This document shows positions 6,219 through 6,956 of a stretch of 6,956 nt of DNA, piece after piece (position 1 is the stretch's first letter; each line of letters starts with the position of its first letter). Made by a program: the position numbers and the translations under genes. The notes beneath the pieces are model-generated. The model ran no database searches. It saw only the letters and a program-made list of their open reading frames with translations, and was not told the DNA's origin. This DNA comes from Thermoplasmata archaeon (lineage in GTDB: Archaea > Thermoplasmatota > Thermoplasmata > Thermoplasmatales > Thermoplasmataceae), in NCBI GenBank assembly GCA_021793945.1, contig JAJYRT010000095.1, positions 1 through 6,956 of the forward strand, given 5' to 3'.

Positions 6219-6240
6219 GGCAAAACCGTTAAGTTTTGCC
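6219..6240. repeat. Perfect 8-bp inverted repeat upstream of the integrase
   Basis: GGCAAAAC (6219-6226) pairs with GTTTTGCC (6233-6240) across the six-base loop CGTTAA. The right half contains the 11-mer CGTTAAGTTTT (6227-6237), identical to the complement of 6157-6167. It may be an operator, an integrase arm site or an RNA hairpin in the leader. Confidence 0.6.
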
Positions 6241-6258
6241 AGTATCTTAACATGATCA

Positions 6259-6819
6259 TTGAGAGCCATAGTGAGATCTTCCGAGAAGTTTGAGGTCAGG
6301 ATCCTCAGGCCAATGGAATTTGAGAAATTGAGGGATGCCATGGATGTGGATACCATGAAGATCTGCACCGCACTCCTTCTGACAGGGATGAGGTATGCCG
6401 AGCTATGCAGATTCAGGGAGAACCCTGACTGGCTTGACGGGAAGTTTGTTCACCTACCAAGAGGATCCATGCTCAAGGTCAAGGCAAAGCAGAGGGAAAG
6501 GGCAATAAGGCTGAGCGATATGGGCAAGACACTTGTGCCCGACTTGTTCCAGTCATTATATTCATTGCCTGAACTTCCCGCCCTGGACATGAAACTGAGA
6601 AGGTTATCGAAAAGGATCCTCGAGGGAGCTCCTGTCAACAACAAGGCCTTCAGGAAGACCTGGGAGTCCTGGCTTGTGTTCTATTATCCAGATAAGTCAT
6701 TGCAGATCGCATTGAGCCAAGGGCACACCACGACAACGCAGTATGAGCATTATCTCAATATACCGTTTGACGATGATGATGGGAAAGAAATGAGGAAATG
6801 GGTCGAGGGGTGGGTATGA
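6259..6819 (+). CDS. Compact tyrosine recombinase / integrase (catalytic domain only)
   Basis: Site-specific recombinase that would cut and rejoin DNA through a 3'-phosphotyrosine link, most likely for integration or excision of this element. At 186 aa from TTG 6259 it holds only the catalytic domain. Visible residues: Arg45 in TGMRYAEL; candidate strand Lys73, Lys75 or Lys77; box II as K129-x-x-R132 in NNKAFRKTWESWL, with Lys in the usual His position; His156 in SQGHTTTT; and Tyr165 in EHYL, nine residues after that His as in Xer-type enzymes. RKTWESWLV-YYP and the C-terminal WVEGW are typical of a short euryarchaeal integrase family, so the missing N-terminal domain need not mean truncation. 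TTG 6259 is the first start after an in-frame stop at 6253. GTG 6271 is the main alternative, with a weak TATA-like TATCTTAA at 6243-6250. The stop overlaps the next start as ATGA. Confidence 0.9.
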   Translation: MRAIVRSSEKFEVRILRPMEFEKLRDAMDVDTMKICTALLLTGMRYAELCRFRENPDWLDGKFVHLPRGSMLKVKAKQRERAIRLSDMGKTLVPDLFQSLYSLPELPALDMKLRRLSKRILEGAPVNNKAFRKTWESWLVFYYPDKSLQIALSQGHTTTTQYEHYLNIPFDDDDGKEMRKWVEGWV

Positions 6820-6956
6820 GAAACGCAGACGTTAAAGCGCTTCTGGGCACTTTCAAACATCACAGAATCCTTACCAGGGATCTTCTCTGTTCACTCAATT
6901 CGGAACAACTATCGAACAAACCGATTAGCAGTGCAGGAACCTTTGGAAAGCAATTC
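6816..6956 (+). CDS. Partial CDS, possible DinB-like four-helix protein, cut by the window end
   Basis: The ATG at 6816 overlaps the integrase stop (ATGA) and follows a G-rich stretch (GAGGGGTGGG), suggesting coupled translation. The 47 visible codons stay open to the last base. The product starts MRNADVKALLGTFKHHRIL and continues LTRDLLCSLNSEQLSNKP, then TFGKQF. A long first helix followed by 'L-x-x-L-x-x-E-Q-L' and a Gly-x-Gln-Phe turn resembles the N terminus of DinB/DUF664-type proteins, where a metal-binding His often follows shortly after, here outside the window. This is pattern recognition on a short fragment. It could be another helical protein co-expressed with the integrase. Confidence 0.5.
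   Translation, partial: MRNADVKALLGTFKHHRILTRDLLCSLNSEQLSNKPISSAGTFGKQF

Noticed and set aside
6185..6232. 15-residue reading frame (ATG 6185, MGMCTQITHKERQNR) upstream of the integrase
   Set aside because: It lies at or before the start site expected from the 6171-6178 TATA box, so it is probably not transcribed in full.
6259..6819. Integrase as a truncated pseudogene
   Set aside because: The short length lacks an N-terminal domain, but the Arg, Lys, KxxR, GH and Tyr motifs are all present in order, and catalytic-only forms are typical of this euryarchaeal family.
6135..6956. tRNA-gene attachment site next to the integrase
   Set aside because: I could find no cloverleaf or tRNA 3' end in the window; the attachment site, if any, lies outside or is not a tRNA.

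Overview
The window looks like an accessory, mobile-element-type region from an archaeon, most probably a Thermoplasmata-like euryarchaeon. Supporting signs are archaeal TATA boxes 21-23 nt upstream of ATG codons with essentially no 5' leader, a compact euryarchaeal tyrosine recombinase with the RKTWESWL...YYP signature, an archaeal virus/plasmid-type P-loop ATPase with zinc ribbons, and secreted proteins rich in Asn, Ser, Thr and Tyr with many N-glycosylation sequons. The lineage is inferred from style; no rRNA or other marker gene is present.

Layout, left to right. (1) 1-1137: P-loop ATPase of a Zot-like/archaeal-virus type, with two C-terminal four-cysteine zinc ribbons; its 5' end probably lies outside the window. 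(2) 1138-1462: non-coding stretch with GGCATG-containing hairpins and a leaderless-type promoter. (3) 1463-2887 (secreted protein 'A1', 474 aa) and 2898-3437 (small membrane-anchored protein 'B1', 179 aa). (4) 3438-3718: spacer with a T-run, a possible minus-strand 56-aa ORF, a near-palindrome and a second leaderless-type promoter. (5) 3719-5521 (secreted protein 'A2', 600 aa) and 5532-6134 (small anchored protein 'B2', 200 aa). (6) 6135-6258: regulatory region with a hairpin, a TATA box and three copies of an 11-bp motif. (7) 6259-6819: catalytic-domain-only tyrosine recombinase. (8) 6816-6956: start of a possible DinB-like protein, overlapping the integrase stop codon.

The main observation is that genes A1-B1 and A2-B2 look like two diverged copies of one two-gene cassette. 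A1 and A2 can be aligned by eye over an N-terminal domain of about 225 residues and again over a C-terminal domain. A2 additionally carries a Gly-rich linker and an Ig-like domain between them. B1 and B2 share size, an N-terminal membrane segment and a GPYH motif near the C terminus. Each A gene has its own TATA box, and each B gene follows within 10 nt with a purine-rich site. I do not recognise these proteins as a named family. Working hypotheses are a surface or virion-like structure, or a secreted effector with a membrane partner, carried by an integrating element whose core genes are the ATPase and the recombinase. The ATPase and integrase are visibly more GC-rich than the A/B genes, so the cassettes may be cargo with a separate history.
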